This document shows, piece after piece, positions 17,573-26,446 of a stretch of 64,000 bases of DNA (positions within the stretch are counted from its first letter, which is position 1; every line of letters begins with the position of its first letter). The stretch is from assembly GCA_023168345.1 (NCBI GenBank), contig AP025689.1, positions 494,001 to 558,000 on the forward strand. The letters are read 5' to 3'. A program made the translations under genes and the position numbers. Under the pieces are notes generated by a model. That model saw nothing but the letters and a program-made list of their open reading frames with translations. It did not search any database and was not told the origin of the DNA. The DNA is from Lysinibacillus sp. PLM2 (GTDB lineage Bacteria; Bacillota; Bacilli; Bacillales_A; Planococcaceae).

Positions 17573-17833
17573 CGTGTTGATTAGGCTCAATCTGTTTCTT
17601 CATTCATTTTATCAAAAACTAGATGTCATCTAAATACAGCGCTATGAGCCATGTGAGGAGGAGTCTCGTTTTTTGTATTGTAAGTTTTACATTCAAGTCT
17701 TTGAATAAAGCTTCTCCCAGAGTGTGTTCAATGGTTCATTAGTAATTAAAAAGGGTTAATCCTTTTTATGTTGAAGTTTATAATGAAGAAGTAATTTATA
17801 CCATCGTGTTTTTGATAAAACGGAGGGGTTTAT

Positions 17834-18601
17834 TTGATACAAAGGCAAAATCTATTAAAGGTTTCCTCATATATATTAATAAAGGTTGCTGGTGCAGGGT
17901 TTTTATTGTTTGTATTGGCTGTAGGTTTGTTTTATGGAAATGGCTTTGAATTATATGAATTTGTAGAAGGAATTTCGAATTGGTTTTTATGGATGATTAT
18001 TTTCGGTTATGGTGTTCTATGTTCGATGTTGATTGATTTAATTGTTTATAGATTTCCAAATACCAATTTATCTGTAATATTTCTATTATATTTTGTAGCT
18101 GGGTTTATATATTTTATTGTAATTGGTGGATTAAATGTTTACACGGTGATTGGAGGTTCTATAGGAGCAATAGGTGCTTTGGTATTTTATCTTGGAGAGA
18201 AAATATCAATTCGATTTACATCGTTAAGATATATATTTGCACTTGTTGTACCCTTATTGTTAATCATTTTAACGAACTTTGATTTCACCCAAAAATTTCA
18301 ATGGAATGAATTGAAAAATGATAGTTCCTACACAGCGACTTTTGACTATTTCAATGGGAAACAGGAAATACCAATTTATGCGAAAGAAGATCAAACCATT
18401 ACTTTTTCTCATGATTTTCTTAACACAAATGGTGGAGGACATGGTTTTTATGTTCAAAACGAAAATAATGAAATGGTCGGTATGAGTGAAATTAGTAGCA
18501 GTGTAAATAAATTCAAAGCTCAAAAAGATGGGGTTTATCGAATTGTAATAACGGGAGATGATGTAGCGGGGAGTTTTAGCGTAGCTTGGAGAATAGACTG
18601 A
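17834..18601 (+). CDS. Membrane protein with extracellular C-terminal domain, unknown function
   Basis: A 255-residue protein. It has about five helices in residues 10-150 (GFLLFVLAVGLFY, WFLWMIIFGYGVLCSMLID, VIFLLYFVAGFIYFIVIGG, YTVIGGSIGAIGALVFYL and YIFALVVPLLLIILTNF), then a soluble domain of about 95 residues. That domain (ATFDYFNGKQEIPIYA, HDFLNTNGGGHGFYVQ, DGVYRIVITGDDVAGSFSVAW) looks like a small beta-sandwich. The TTG start has the excellent site GGAGGGG. A zinc-ribbon-like gene follows directly. I do not recognise a family. Confidence 0.65.
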   Translation: MIQRQNLLKVSSYILIKVAGAGFLLFVLAVGLFYGNGFELYEFVEGISNWFLWMIIFGYGVLCSMLIDLIVYRFPNTNLSVIFLLYFVAGFIYFIVIGGLNVYTVIGGSIGAIGALVFYLGEKISIRFTSLRYIFALVVPLLLIILTNFDFTQKFQWNELKNDSSYTATFDYFNGKQEIPIYAKEDQTITFSHDFLNTNGGGHGFYVQNENNEMVGMSEISSSVNKFKAQKDGVYRIVITGDDVAGSFSVAWRID

Positions 18602-18619
18602 ATGTGTGGAGGTAATATT

Positions 18620-18796
18620 TTGGGACTAATTATTCCTAAATGTATGAAATGCAATAAGGAAATTGAGGGTGACGAAGAAGTATTAGTTCGAATTCGCTAT
18701 CCAAAGCGAAAAGGTTTTACTGAAATTAAAGCTTATTTAAACCTTGAAGGGAAGTTTATTTGTAAAATGTGTTCAGCTAAAATGAATCTTGAATAG
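18620..18796 (+). CDS. Small CxxC...CxxC zinc-ribbon-like protein
   Basis: A 58-residue protein with two CxxC pairs (CMKC and CKMC) about 35 residues apart and the segment EVLVRIRYPKRKGFTEIKAY between them. Similar small Bacillus proteins exist, sometimes wrongly named as ABC transporter parts. The TTG at 18620 is the likely start because GTGGAGGTAATAT lies just upstream; an ATG at 18602 has no such site. It is probably co-transcribed with the preceding membrane protein. Confidence 0.7.
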   Translation: MGLIIPKCMKCNKEIEGDEEVLVRIRYPKRKGFTEIKAYLNLEGKFICKMCSAKMNLE

Positions 18797-18853
18797 AATG
18801 TTTTCGTGGGTCCGAGCCTACACGATGAATTAGGTAAACAACACAAGTAAAAA

Positions 18854-18878
18854 AGGAGAACCCCACTAAGATTCTCCT
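18854..18878 (-). terminator. Reverse-strand terminator
   Basis: Stem AGGAGAA/TTCTCCT with TTTTTTACTT on the reverse strand, just after the OpuAC-like gene. Confidence 0.75.
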
Positions 18879-18891
18879 CAATATCCAGAAA

Positions 18892-19803
18892 CTATTCTTT
18901 AGGTTGTAGATCCTCAATTGAATCAATGTCCATATATGAAGGGACAACAAATCCATTTTTCCCGCCAGTTAAATTAGGTCCTAAATCAACAATATCTTCC
19001 TTATACTCTTCATAGAAAGATCCGTGTGTTGTAGGTAACCATGGTGCAAGGGAAGCATCACCTTCTCCTGTTGCAATAGCTTGGAACATAATCACTGGAT
19101 CTACAGGTGTTAATGTAACATTATAGCCCTGTCGTACTAATACTTCATACATTACTTGTGCTGTCGCACGTTCTGTATCCCATGGGGTTAGGACTAATTC
19201 GATATCCTTTCCGTCTACTTTTTCAGTACCTGCAATCCATTCATTTACTTTTTCCGGATTCGATTCAACCCAATTCTTTGCTGCCTCTTCCATTGAGATT
19301 TCTTGAGCGGCTAATACTACAGATTCGATGTCTTCTAATTCCCAATGAAAAGTATCTAGTATTTTGTAAGCGTTCGGCATGTCTTCCTCTAATCCTTTTC
19401 TTACAATGGTTTGTATGTTCTCCACACCACCAAAAGTTCCTTTCGGGTCTTCAAGGAACTTCAAATCATATGCGGCGAATTTCCAGTGAGGACTCCAACC
19501 GGATACAATTATAGGTTCCTCGTTCTTAATTGCGTCCTCTAGGGCAGCAAGCATACCTACAGTAGAACTTTCTTCTAGCTCCCAGCCTTCTAAATTATCA
19601 TAGGCTTCTAATGTGTCTTTTGTAAGTTGGGTTAATCCTGCACCTGGTTCAACGCCAGTAATTGTATAGTCTAAAGCTTCACTTACGTTAGGCTTTTCAT
19701 CTTCTTGAACGTTTTGCTGAGCACCTTCGTCGTTACCGCAAGCAGCTAGTAGTAAAGAAATGGACAGGCCAAGTGTTATCCCTTTTAACTTTAAATTTCT
19801 CAC
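18892..19803 (-). CDS. Glycine betaine-type ABC transporter binding lipoprotein (orphan OpuAC-like)
   Basis: A 303-residue lipoprotein (signal peptide to LLAAC, Cys22) that binds a quaternary amine outside the membrane. The order of segments is that of B. subtilis OpuAC: GVEPGAGLTQLTKDTL first, IIVSGWSPHWKFAAYDLKFL in the first lobe, then TPWDTERATAQVMYEVL and GEGDASLAPWLPTTHGSF. The tryptophans of the aromatic cage are visible in GWSPHW and LAPWLP. Glycine betaine, proline betaine or a similar osmolyte is likely. No ATPase or permease gene is adjacent, so it must use a transporter encoded elsewhere or be a stranded duplicate. Confidence 0.9.
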   Translation of the reverse strand: MRNLKLKGITLGLSISLLLAACGNDEGAQQNVQEDEKPNVSEALDYTITGVEPGAGLTQLTKDTLEAYDNLEGWELEESSTVGMLAALEDAIKNEEPIIVSGWSPHWKFAAYDLKFLEDPKGTFGGVENIQTIVRKGLEEDMPNAYKILDTFHWELEDIESVVLAAQEISMEEAAKNWVESNPEKVNEWIAGTEKVDGKDIELVLTPWDTERATAQVMYEVLVRQGYNVTLTPVDPVIMFQAIATGEGDASLAPWLPTTHGSFYEEYKEDIVDLGPNLTGGKNGFVVPSYMDIDSIEDLQPKE

Positions 19804-20366
19804 ACTATCATCCCCTTAAAATAAAGAGCAATCCACAAAACCCTTTACAAATTTATTACTCTATCGAACAGCAGTAATATATTATTAAGGTTAACATCAT
19901 ACTTTAACGTATTTCAAATTAGGTATTTAGTCATGGGTATGATAAGTTTTATAAATTTGTGCTATGGAAAAGAACATGAATTAATACTGTATAAATTTAG
20001 AAAAAATCATTGATCACGTTTATTATGGATAGTGCTAGGAGGATATTAATGGAAGTGGTAAATTTATATTAAATAAAAGATGTTAAAAATCAAAAAAGTA
20101 ATAAATTTATATAGCGTTAATGAGTATAAATGCCTTTGTAGGTCACTTAAAAATGATTCAATTTATCCATGTGCTCGAATAGGGATATAAAGCTTCTATG
20201 ATGATTTATTTCAACCACTAACCACTTAATACTAAATGAATCACAAAACAACTGGCAAAAGGATAAAAAACAAAGTAGGCATCCCCATGACAACTAGCCC
20301 GAATAGAATATGAAAAATAAACAATGCTATCAATGTAGCATTCCAATTTATAAATGAGGTGTTCCT
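19804..20366. other. 563-bp AT-rich intergenic stretch, no gene seen
   Basis: Both strands are rich in stops. The only structure I see is the small hairpin AATGCTA/TAGCATT at 20324-20343, just before the next gene. No coding remnant is recognisable. Confidence 0.5.
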
Positions 20367-20708
20367 TTGAAATTACTCGTCATTGGTTCTATTCTATTTG
20401 GCGCGATTGTGTTTGCTTTATTGCCCATACTATCAACGTACTTTTTTCAACCAACCTTAAAGGATAGTATTAAATTTAATGTTTATTTTCTTCCACTCAA
20501 TTTTATAGGTAACGTAGTGTTAGCCTGGGGATTTATTCAAGGTGCCAAACTGTTTGGAAATACAGTAATGCTTTCTGGAATACAATTAGGTACTAATGCA
20601 ATTGTTGTTACGGCATTATCTATTTTAGTTTTACATCAAAAGATTACTATGTACTCCATCCTAGGCATTGTTTTGATTGTAATCGGAACAGTTCTATTAA
20701 ATAAATAA
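20367..20708 (+). CDS. Small four-helix transporter-like protein (EamA/SMR type)
   Basis: A 113-residue protein with four helices, the size of a single SMR unit or a half DMT transporter. The last helices (LTALSILVLHQKITMYSILGIVLIVIGTVLL after a short loop) resemble the end of an EamA/EmrE repeat, where a basic loop precedes the final helix. The TTG start has GAGGTG seven bases upstream. Substrate unknown. It is single, so it would need to form dimers. Confidence 0.65.
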   Translation: MKLLVIGSILFGAIVFALLPILSTYFFQPTLKDSIKFNVYFLPLNFIGNVVLAWGFIQGAKLFGNTVMLSGIQLGTNAIVVTALSILVLHQKITMYSILGIVLIVIGTVLLNK

Positions 20709-20710
20709 AA

Positions 20711-20740
20711 AATGGTTGCGTATTTACTGCGCAACCATTT
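20711..20740. terminator. Bidirectional terminator
   Basis: Stem TGGTTGCG/CGCAACCA flanked by AAAAAA and TTTTT, between convergent genes. Confidence 0.88.
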
Positions 20741-20757
20741 TTACTTCAATTTTATAT

Positions 20758-22749
20758 TTATATTTTAAATTTACTTACAGCAACAGTTAGCTCAGTGCTT
20801 AGGTTATTTAATTGTTCAGAGGCTTCTGCAACAGATTGAATTGCTGTTAATTGTTCATCACTTGACGCGCTTACTTCTTCACATGCAGCCGCAGTCGATT
20901 GAGCCGTCATAGACATGTCTCTAATCGTATTTACTACCTGATCTTTATATTTCACGATTCCATTCATTTCAGTAGTTAAATTGTCGAATGTCTTTTCCAT
21001 ATTTTCAATCAATGCTGAAATGTTTTCAAATAGAGAACCAGTTTCTTTAACAACAACACCTTGATTTTGGAATGTATTTTGCATTTCGTTCATTTGTGTT
21101 GCGACCTGTAAAGAGTCATTTTGTAGTTGTTGAATCGTTAATTTTACTTTTTCTGTCGCACTTGCAGATTGCTCTGCTAATTTTCGCACCTCTTCTGCCA
21201 CAACAGCAAAGCCTTTACCGTGTTCACCGGCGCGAGCTGCTTCAATACTTGCGTTTAGTGCGAGCAAATTCGTTTGAGCTGAAATCTCAGAAATTGTATC
21301 CATGACTGTACCAATATCAGATACTTTTAGCTTCAATGTTTCAACAGCTTTTGCCATTTGTTTTAATTCATCTTGCGAATGACCAAATGAACCGAAAAGC
21401 TCTGTCATTTTATCTCGACCGGCGTCATTTAATTCATTTGCTTTCATCGTAATATCATGTAAAGCATTTGTTTGGTTAGTCATTTCATTTATTTTCTCAC
21501 CAAGCATTGTTGATGAATCAGTTACTGCATCGGCATTTTCGGATGATGTTGTTGCGCCAATAGCAATATCATTAACTGCCCTTGATACTTCCATACTTGA
21601 TGCACTCGTTTCCTCAGCTAATGCACTTAAATGATGAGAACGTTCTTCTACATGATTGGATGAATCTTTAACAACGCTAATAATCTTTTTCATATTTTCA
21701 AGCATGTCATTAAAATGCTGAGATAAACGACCGATTTCGTCGTTTGAATTAACGTCAATTTTTACAGTTAAATCACCCTCTGCCACTTGTCCCATTAATG
21801 AACCTAAAGTATTAATCGGTCTTAATGTTTTTGTAATAAAGAAATAAAGAATAACAAAGATAATGAGTAAAATTACTATAGTAAAGATAATAATTAACAC
21901 TTGGATACTGTTCGCAGTACCTTGTAATTGATCCGTTTGATAGACAGATCCCACTGTCCAACCTAATTCAGGCATTTTATGATAAACAATTACGGATTTT
22001 TTTCCATCAATGGAAGTATGTAATGAACTTGTTTCAGTAGTGTCTGACAGGATATTAGCAACTTATTCTTCGCCACTTAAGTTCTCACCGAATTGTGAAG
22101 GGTGAACAATAGCAGTTCCTGTTCCGTCTAAAATAATAGGATAGCCTTCATAACCAAGATTTATAGAAGAGATCATGTCTGTTAAGCTTGATAAGAGAAT
22201 ATCTACTCCAATAACACCGACAACTTCATTTCCATCCATCACAGCTTTCGAGCCTGCAATTGCATATTCCCCAGTAGAAGAATCCACATATGGAGCGGAC
22301 CATATAACTTCATTTGGATTACTCATAGCATCGTTAAACCATGAACGTGAGTAAACATCTAAATCAAAAATTGCATCAAAGTGGGGTTCTGTAATGATTT
22401 TTTCACCAGTAGTGAAGTAAATTGAAGAAGCAGAATCATAAATTGATAAATAATTTGCTAATTCTTCACGATAAGCTCGGTCTGCCTCGTCGTTGTATTC
22501 ATTAGAATTCTCAAAGTAATCTAGTACTTCTTTTGACGATGCCATTTTTAGTATGCTTTTTTCATGCCCTTCTAAAAAGGTATTGATAGAATTAGATAAT
22601 TCATCAACTAGTATTTTGCTTTGATCTATTACACTCTCCTCAGTTTTAGAAGAAATCGTTAAGGAAGTAGCTGTAGCAAGTGATCCTAAACCTAATAATA
22701 TAACTATCAAAACTATGGCGATGAGTCGCCATCGAATAGAATTTTTCAA
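20758..22749 (-). pseudogene. Methyl-accepting chemotaxis protein split by an in-frame stop
   Basis: One continuous frame of 663 sense codons is interrupted by a TAA at 22063-22065 (codon 229). The first part, from the TTG at 22749 with GGAGGTG six bases upstream, has a helix (RLIAIVLIVILLGLGSLA) and most of a double-Cache sensor (DVYSRSWFNDAM, VVGVIGVDILLS). After the stop the same frame continues through the end of the sensor, helix 2, HAMP and the full signalling coiled coil, with [19 protein letters not shown] at the tip. The distal part has no ribosome site before its first ATG (21975). The product is therefore either truncated or inactive unless the stop is an assembly error. Confidence 0.88.
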
Positions 22750-23044
22750 AACCTTCACCTCCAAATTATTACCATATAATTTTATCATAATGGAGTATGT
22801 CTCTGAATATGTCCGGAGTAGTGACGTTTTAAATTTCTGAAATAAGAATTATCGAAAAATTGAAACTTTCTACTTACAAAATTGGAAAATAATGTTTTTA
22901 ATAATGGTAATAGTTTAAAATTTTCGTAATACAATAATGGACTTTATCTATAAGATGGACTTTAGCTTTACATTTTTTAAACTAGGGGATTTTATCATAA
23001 TAGTATTTTGATATAATTTGTTTGATAATTCAGAAAAATGTTGA

Positions 23045-23176
23045 CTTTACGGAATATGGTATTTACTTAGAACTGATAAGTTATTATCTAAAACGATAAC
23101 ACTTGAGGAAATCAATAAGGGATTTGATGACTTATTATCGGGTGAGTATATTCGAATTGTTATTAAATTTGAGTAG
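23045..23176 (+). pseudogene. Remnant of a zinc-type alcohol dehydrogenase (C-terminus)
   Basis: In one frame, LLSKTITLEEINKGFDDLL and then SGEYIRIVIKFE followed by a stop match the C-terminal signature of class III-type medium-chain alcohol dehydrogenases. A stop lies directly upstream in this frame and no rest of the gene is seen, so only about 40 codons remain. The stretch 22790-23044 before it is AT-rich with no gene I can support. The remnant points to a deletion here. Confidence 0.6.
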
Positions 23177-23227
23177 ATGCTCGTATTAGATTTTAAAGGT
23201 GTAAAACTTCTATTAGAAAAAAGGTTT

Positions 23228-23257
23228 AAAGACTTCGGCATATACTCCGAAGTCTTT
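23228..23257. terminator. Hairpin terminator
   Basis: Perfect 11-bp stem AAAGACTTCGG/CCGAAGTCTTT; T-rich on the reverse side (TAAACCTTTTTT), so it can end the YitT-family gene. Confidence 0.75.
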
Positions 23258-23293
23258 AATGTTTAATGATAATGGGTTCGATTAGGGAGGCAT

Positions 23294-23893
23294 CTAGCTC
23301 CTCACCATATCCACAATAGTCACTGCAATAAAATATGTAATAATCGAAACAAAAGCACCTTTCCATCCAAATAAAAATAGTGCAAAAAGGAAAATGAAAA
23401 TATTAATAATGAAAATGGATTGTCCAACAGTAAAGTTCGTTTTTCTAGCGATGAGTAACGCGAGTACGTCACTTCCGTCTAAAACACCTCCATTACGAAT
23501 GACAATGCCAATACCAAGACCAAGGAGAATTCCTCCGATAATAAGCTCTAATAAAGAATTCCCTTCCAAAAAGGGGGTTCTTCTTTCCAATATACTAGTA
23601 GAAAGTGTTAAAGAAATAATGCCAAAGGTTGCAGAAAAAGCAAATCGTTTACCAAGATACTTTAACCCAAGTAAGATAAAAGGAATGTTAAAAATGAATA
23701 GCAAAAGGCTTAAAGGATAGTGACCAAACTCTGATAACATCATAGACACGCCAGTAATGCCACCATCTATTAAGCCATGTGGAATAAGAATGACTTCTAG
23801 ACTTATGGCGGTGATGGAGGCCCCTATAAAAATCCATGGAATTTTAAAAGCAAGCTCTGCAAAATACATTTTATATGGACTAAGACTTTTCAA
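23294..23893 (-). CDS. YitT-family membrane protein, C-terminal domain missing
   Basis: About 199 residues with five to six helices. GLIDGGITGVSMML and IRNGGVLDGSDVLALLIAR are the conserved loops of the YitT/DUF161 family. Family members normally run to about 280 residues with a cytoplasmic DUF2179 domain; here the frame stops at IVDMVRS, where that domain should begin, and a hairpin follows. The TTG at 23893 is the best start because AAAGGAG lies seven bases before it. Upstream ATGs (23911, 23956, 24055) have no ribosome site. It may be a truncated gene. Confidence 0.75.
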   Translation of the reverse strand: MKSLSPYKMYFAELAFKIPWIFIGASITAISLEVILIPHGLIDGGITGVSMMLSEFGHYPLSLLLFIFNIPFILLGLKYLGKRFAFSATFGIISLTLSTSILERRTPFLEGNSLLELIIGGILLGLGIGIVIRNGGVLDGSDVLALLIARKTNFTVGQSIFIINIFIFLFALFLFGWKGAFVSIITYFIAVTIVDMVRS

Positions 23894-24067
23894 ATTTGAA
23901 CTCCTTTTCATAGTTCGATATATAGATTTTACGTTTATAAACTGAATTGTTTTCATATATATAATTATGAGTTTGCAAAAAAGATGATGAATCGTAAAGA
24001 AAATTAATATAAACAATGAATGAATATACATTCTCCAATCAGTTCGCGAAGACATAAAGCAAAGCTA

Positions 24068-24096
24068 TTGACAACAAAAGAAATAACGATTATAGT
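24068..24096 (+). promoter_or_regulatory. Sigma-A-type promoter of the marR-MFS operon
   Basis: Perfect TTGACA, 17-bp spacer, TATAGT, about 75 bp before the marR start codon. Confidence 0.75.
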
Positions 24097-24127
24097 TACC
24101 TTCAGTAATAGTTACTTATGGTAACTA
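24093..24127 (+). promoter_or_regulatory. Candidate MarR operator
   Basis: TAGTTACC (24093-24100) overlaps the -10 region. A perfect palindrome, TAGTTAC-TTATG-GTAACTA (24109-24127), follows. Placement over the start site suggests autorepression by the adjacent MarR protein. Confidence 0.6.
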
Positions 24128-24169
24128 AATTTAGAAAGCTATCTATAGTCAATTAGGGAGTGCGAATGA

Positions 24170-24601
24170 ATGGAAGGGTTTTTTAGAGAATATATAAGAC
24201 TGTATCGTCCATTAATTACAAAACTAAATGAATTAATGAGTCCATATGAGCTGTCATATTCCTTATGGCAGGTAATTTTTTATATTAAAAATTATGGTCC
24301 TTCAACACTTGTAGATGTTTCGAGTTTTTATGAGGTAGAAAAACCAACGATCACGAGAAGGGTCCATCGTTTAGAAGAACTCAAGTTGGTGAAACAGATT
24401 CCTGGAAAAGATAGACGGGAGAAAGTGATTCAATTAACACTGTCGGGTGAGGACATTTACCAAACTCTTAGAGCTAAAATTACGGAATTAGAAAATGGAA
24501 TAATGGAGGGCATTTCATTAGATGAGCAAACAGTATGCTTCCAAACACTTCCGAGAATTCAAGAAAATTTATTGAAAAAAGAAGGGAAACCAATTGAGTA
24601 A
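24170..24601 (+). CDS. MarR-family transcriptional regulator
   Basis: A 143-residue winged-helix protein. The recognition region is TLVDVSSFYEVEKPTITRRVHRL (about residues 46-68) and the wing is IPGKDRREKVIQLT (about 76-90), with its DRR signature. It probably represses its own operon, and release by a drug-like ligand would induce the MFS exporter. Its last eight bases overlap the start of the MFS gene, so they are translationally coupled. AGGGAGTGCGA is the ribosome site. Confidence 0.92.
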   Translation: MEGFFREYIRLYRPLITKLNELMSPYELSYSLWQVIFYIKNYGPSTLVDVSSFYEVEKPTITRRVHRLEELKLVKQIPGKDRREKVIQLTLSGEDIYQTLRAKITELENGIMEGISLDEQTVCFQTLPRIQENLLKKEGKPIE

Positions 24602-25781
24602 GTCTAAGCTTTGGACAAAGGATTTCATCATCGTATCCTCTGTCAATTTTTTATTAACATTAGTATTTTATTTATTAATCGTCATTATTGGTGTCTATGC
24701 AGTGGATCGTTTCCATGCTACTACGAGTCAAGCAGGTCTTGTCACAGGAATTTTTATTATTGGTACATTAATAGGGCGTTTAGTGATCGGTAGTAGTATT
24801 GATAAAATTGGACGGAAAAAAACGCTATTTATCGGGTTAATTCTATATGTAATTACAACGTCAATGTATTTTATCCAAGTAGATATTAACTTTTTGCTTA
24901 TTACCCGTTTACTTCATGGGATTACACTAGGAATCGCGAGTACTGCAACGGGAACGATTGTGGCACAAATTATACCTACAGTGCGAAAAGGAGAAGGAAT
25001 CGGTTACTACAGTATGAGTACGACTCTGGCGACAGCCATCGGGCCATTCGTAGGGCTACTGATGAGTCAGCATTCAAGCGCTGAAATGATTTTCATTTTA
25101 TGTCTCCTGTTCGGTATTTTCAGTTTAGCAACAGCATTTTTCCTATCTGTTCCGAAATTAGAAGACATGACAATAAAAGAACCTGTTACAAAAGGGATCA
25201 AACTAGCGAATTTCATTGAACCAAAAGCCATTCCAATCGCAATTGTAACGCTAGTTGTAGCATTTGGTTATTCCAGTGTTTTATCCTATATTAACTTTTA
25301 TGCGATAGAAATTGATCAAGTGAGTGCGGCAAGCTTCTTCTTCCTTGTCTATTCCATTGCTGTACTGGTTTCACGTCCATTTACTGGTAGATTACTAGAT
25401 TTAAAAGGTGCTAATTATGTAATGTATCCTGCCTTTGTTCTATTTGCAGTTGGATTGTTCCTATTAAGTATTGCAAACAACGGATTTATCCTTTTACTAG
25501 CAGGGGTATTAATTGGGCTTGGATTTGGAAACATGCAATCATGTACTCAGGCGATTGCTGTGAAGTTAACACCTGCGCATCGTATGGGGCTAGCTACATC
25601 AACCTTCTTTATTTTCCTTGATGCTGGCCTAGGTTTCGGACCATATATCCTTGGTTTCTTCATTCCATTTATGACTTATGGCAAGTTATACGGCATTTTA
25701 AGTGTCGTAATTTTGGTTTCAACAGCCCTATATTTCTTCATGCATGGCAAGAAAGCGAATCACCAAGTGGTAAGTGAGTAG
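24594..25781 (+). CDS. MFS transporter (drug-exporter type)
   Basis: A 395-residue transporter with 12 helices. Motif A in loop 2-3 reads GRLVIGSSIDKIGRKK; a second GRLLDLKGANYV-like copy is in loop 8-9. Coupling to a MarR regulator suggests efflux of a toxic compound. A paralogue of the same length class is encoded at 28305-29486, sharing the same overall segments (TGRL/DxKG, LGFGNMQSCTQAIA vs IGYGSIVPCFQALA). Substrate unknown. Confidence 0.9.
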   Translation: MSKSKLWTKDFIIVSSVNFLLTLVFYLLIVIIGVYAVDRFHATTSQAGLVTGIFIIGTLIGRLVIGSSIDKIGRKKTLFIGLILYVITTSMYFIQVDINFLLITRLLHGITLGIASTATGTIVAQIIPTVRKGEGIGYYSMSTTLATAIGPFVGLLMSQHSSAEMIFILCLLFGIFSLATAFFLSVPKLEDMTIKEPVTKGIKLANFIEPKAIPIAIVTLVVAFGYSSVLSYINFYAIEIDQVSAASFFFLVYSIAVLVSRPFTGRLLDLKGANYVMYPAFVLFAVGLFLLSIANNGFILLLAGVLIGLGFGNMQSCTQAIAVKLTPAHRMGLATSTFFIFLDAGLGFGPYILGFFIPFMTYGKLYGILSVVILVSTALYFFMHGKKANHQVVSE

Positions 25782-25808
25782 CGGTTAATTTTATTTTTAT
25801 AAACGGAA

Positions 25809-25849
25809 ATCCATTTTGAATGTGATAGTCAAAATGGATTCTTTTTTTA
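25809..25849 (+). terminator. Rho-independent terminator
   Basis: Perfect 11-bp stem ATCCATTTTGA/TCAAAATGGAT, then TCTTTTTTT, between convergent genes. Confidence 0.88.
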
Positions 25850-25855
25850 GTATTT

Positions 25856-26446
25856 TTAACTTTCCTGAAGCTCAAGGTTATTTATTCTTAAAACGTTTAC
25901 CCTACGAACATCCAATAACAGGATAAGGAAAAGAATATGCATGACAAAGCTGATCACAAGTAAACCCATCGTGATGGATATAATAAAATTATTAGGTAGA
26001 TTCATAGCAAACGTTGTACTGAAATAAAACAAAAATACTACGGAAAAGTATGCAATGAACAAATTCTTTGAACGTTTAATTAATCTTGCACTGCCATGTG
26101 TTCGAACTACTCCCAAAATGAGCTGGAAAGTATAAAAAATTAAAAGTAAATCGATTACTATTAAGACAATGGAGTACCAGGACCAGCCGAATAGTTCAAA
26201 TAACTGAAGAAAAGAATTTCCACTAGTTGATGCTGGACCCATGAAAACGTTGGGGATTGAAATAATGACTAGAACTAAAGATAGATTCTTTACTTTCTCT
26301 CCAATCGGAAACTTTGAAGCAATTTGTTTAACGCCAGAATAAATTAAAAAATAACCGATTGGATCTGCTAACAAATCTATCATTATATAAAAGTCTAGCG
26401 AAACGAAAAAATAACCCCAAAAAATAGTTTGAAATGCATTTTTCAT
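25856..26446 (-). CDS. Multi-pass membrane protein, function unknown
   Basis: A 196-residue protein with five or six helices. The N-terminus (FFVSLDFYIMIDLLADPIGYFLIYSGVKQI) recalls a common uncharacterised Bacillus membrane family. It starts within the stop of the upstream gene (four-base overlap, ATGA), so the two are translationally coupled and probably act together. No catalytic motif seen. Confidence 0.7.
   Translation of the reverse strand: MKNAFQTIFWGYFFVSLDFYIMIDLLADPIGYFLIYSGVKQIASKFPIGEKVKNLSLVLVIISIPNVFMGPASTSGNSFLQLFELFGWSWYSIVLIVIDLLLIFYTFQLILGVVRTHGSARLIKRSKNLFIAYFSVVFLFYFSTTFAMNLPNNFIISITMGLLVISFVMHILFLILLLDVRRVNVLRINNLELQES

Noticed and set aside
23047-23241. Reverse 64-codon frame
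   Set aside because: It is the shadow of the alcohol-dehydrogenase remnant on the other strand and of a terminator.
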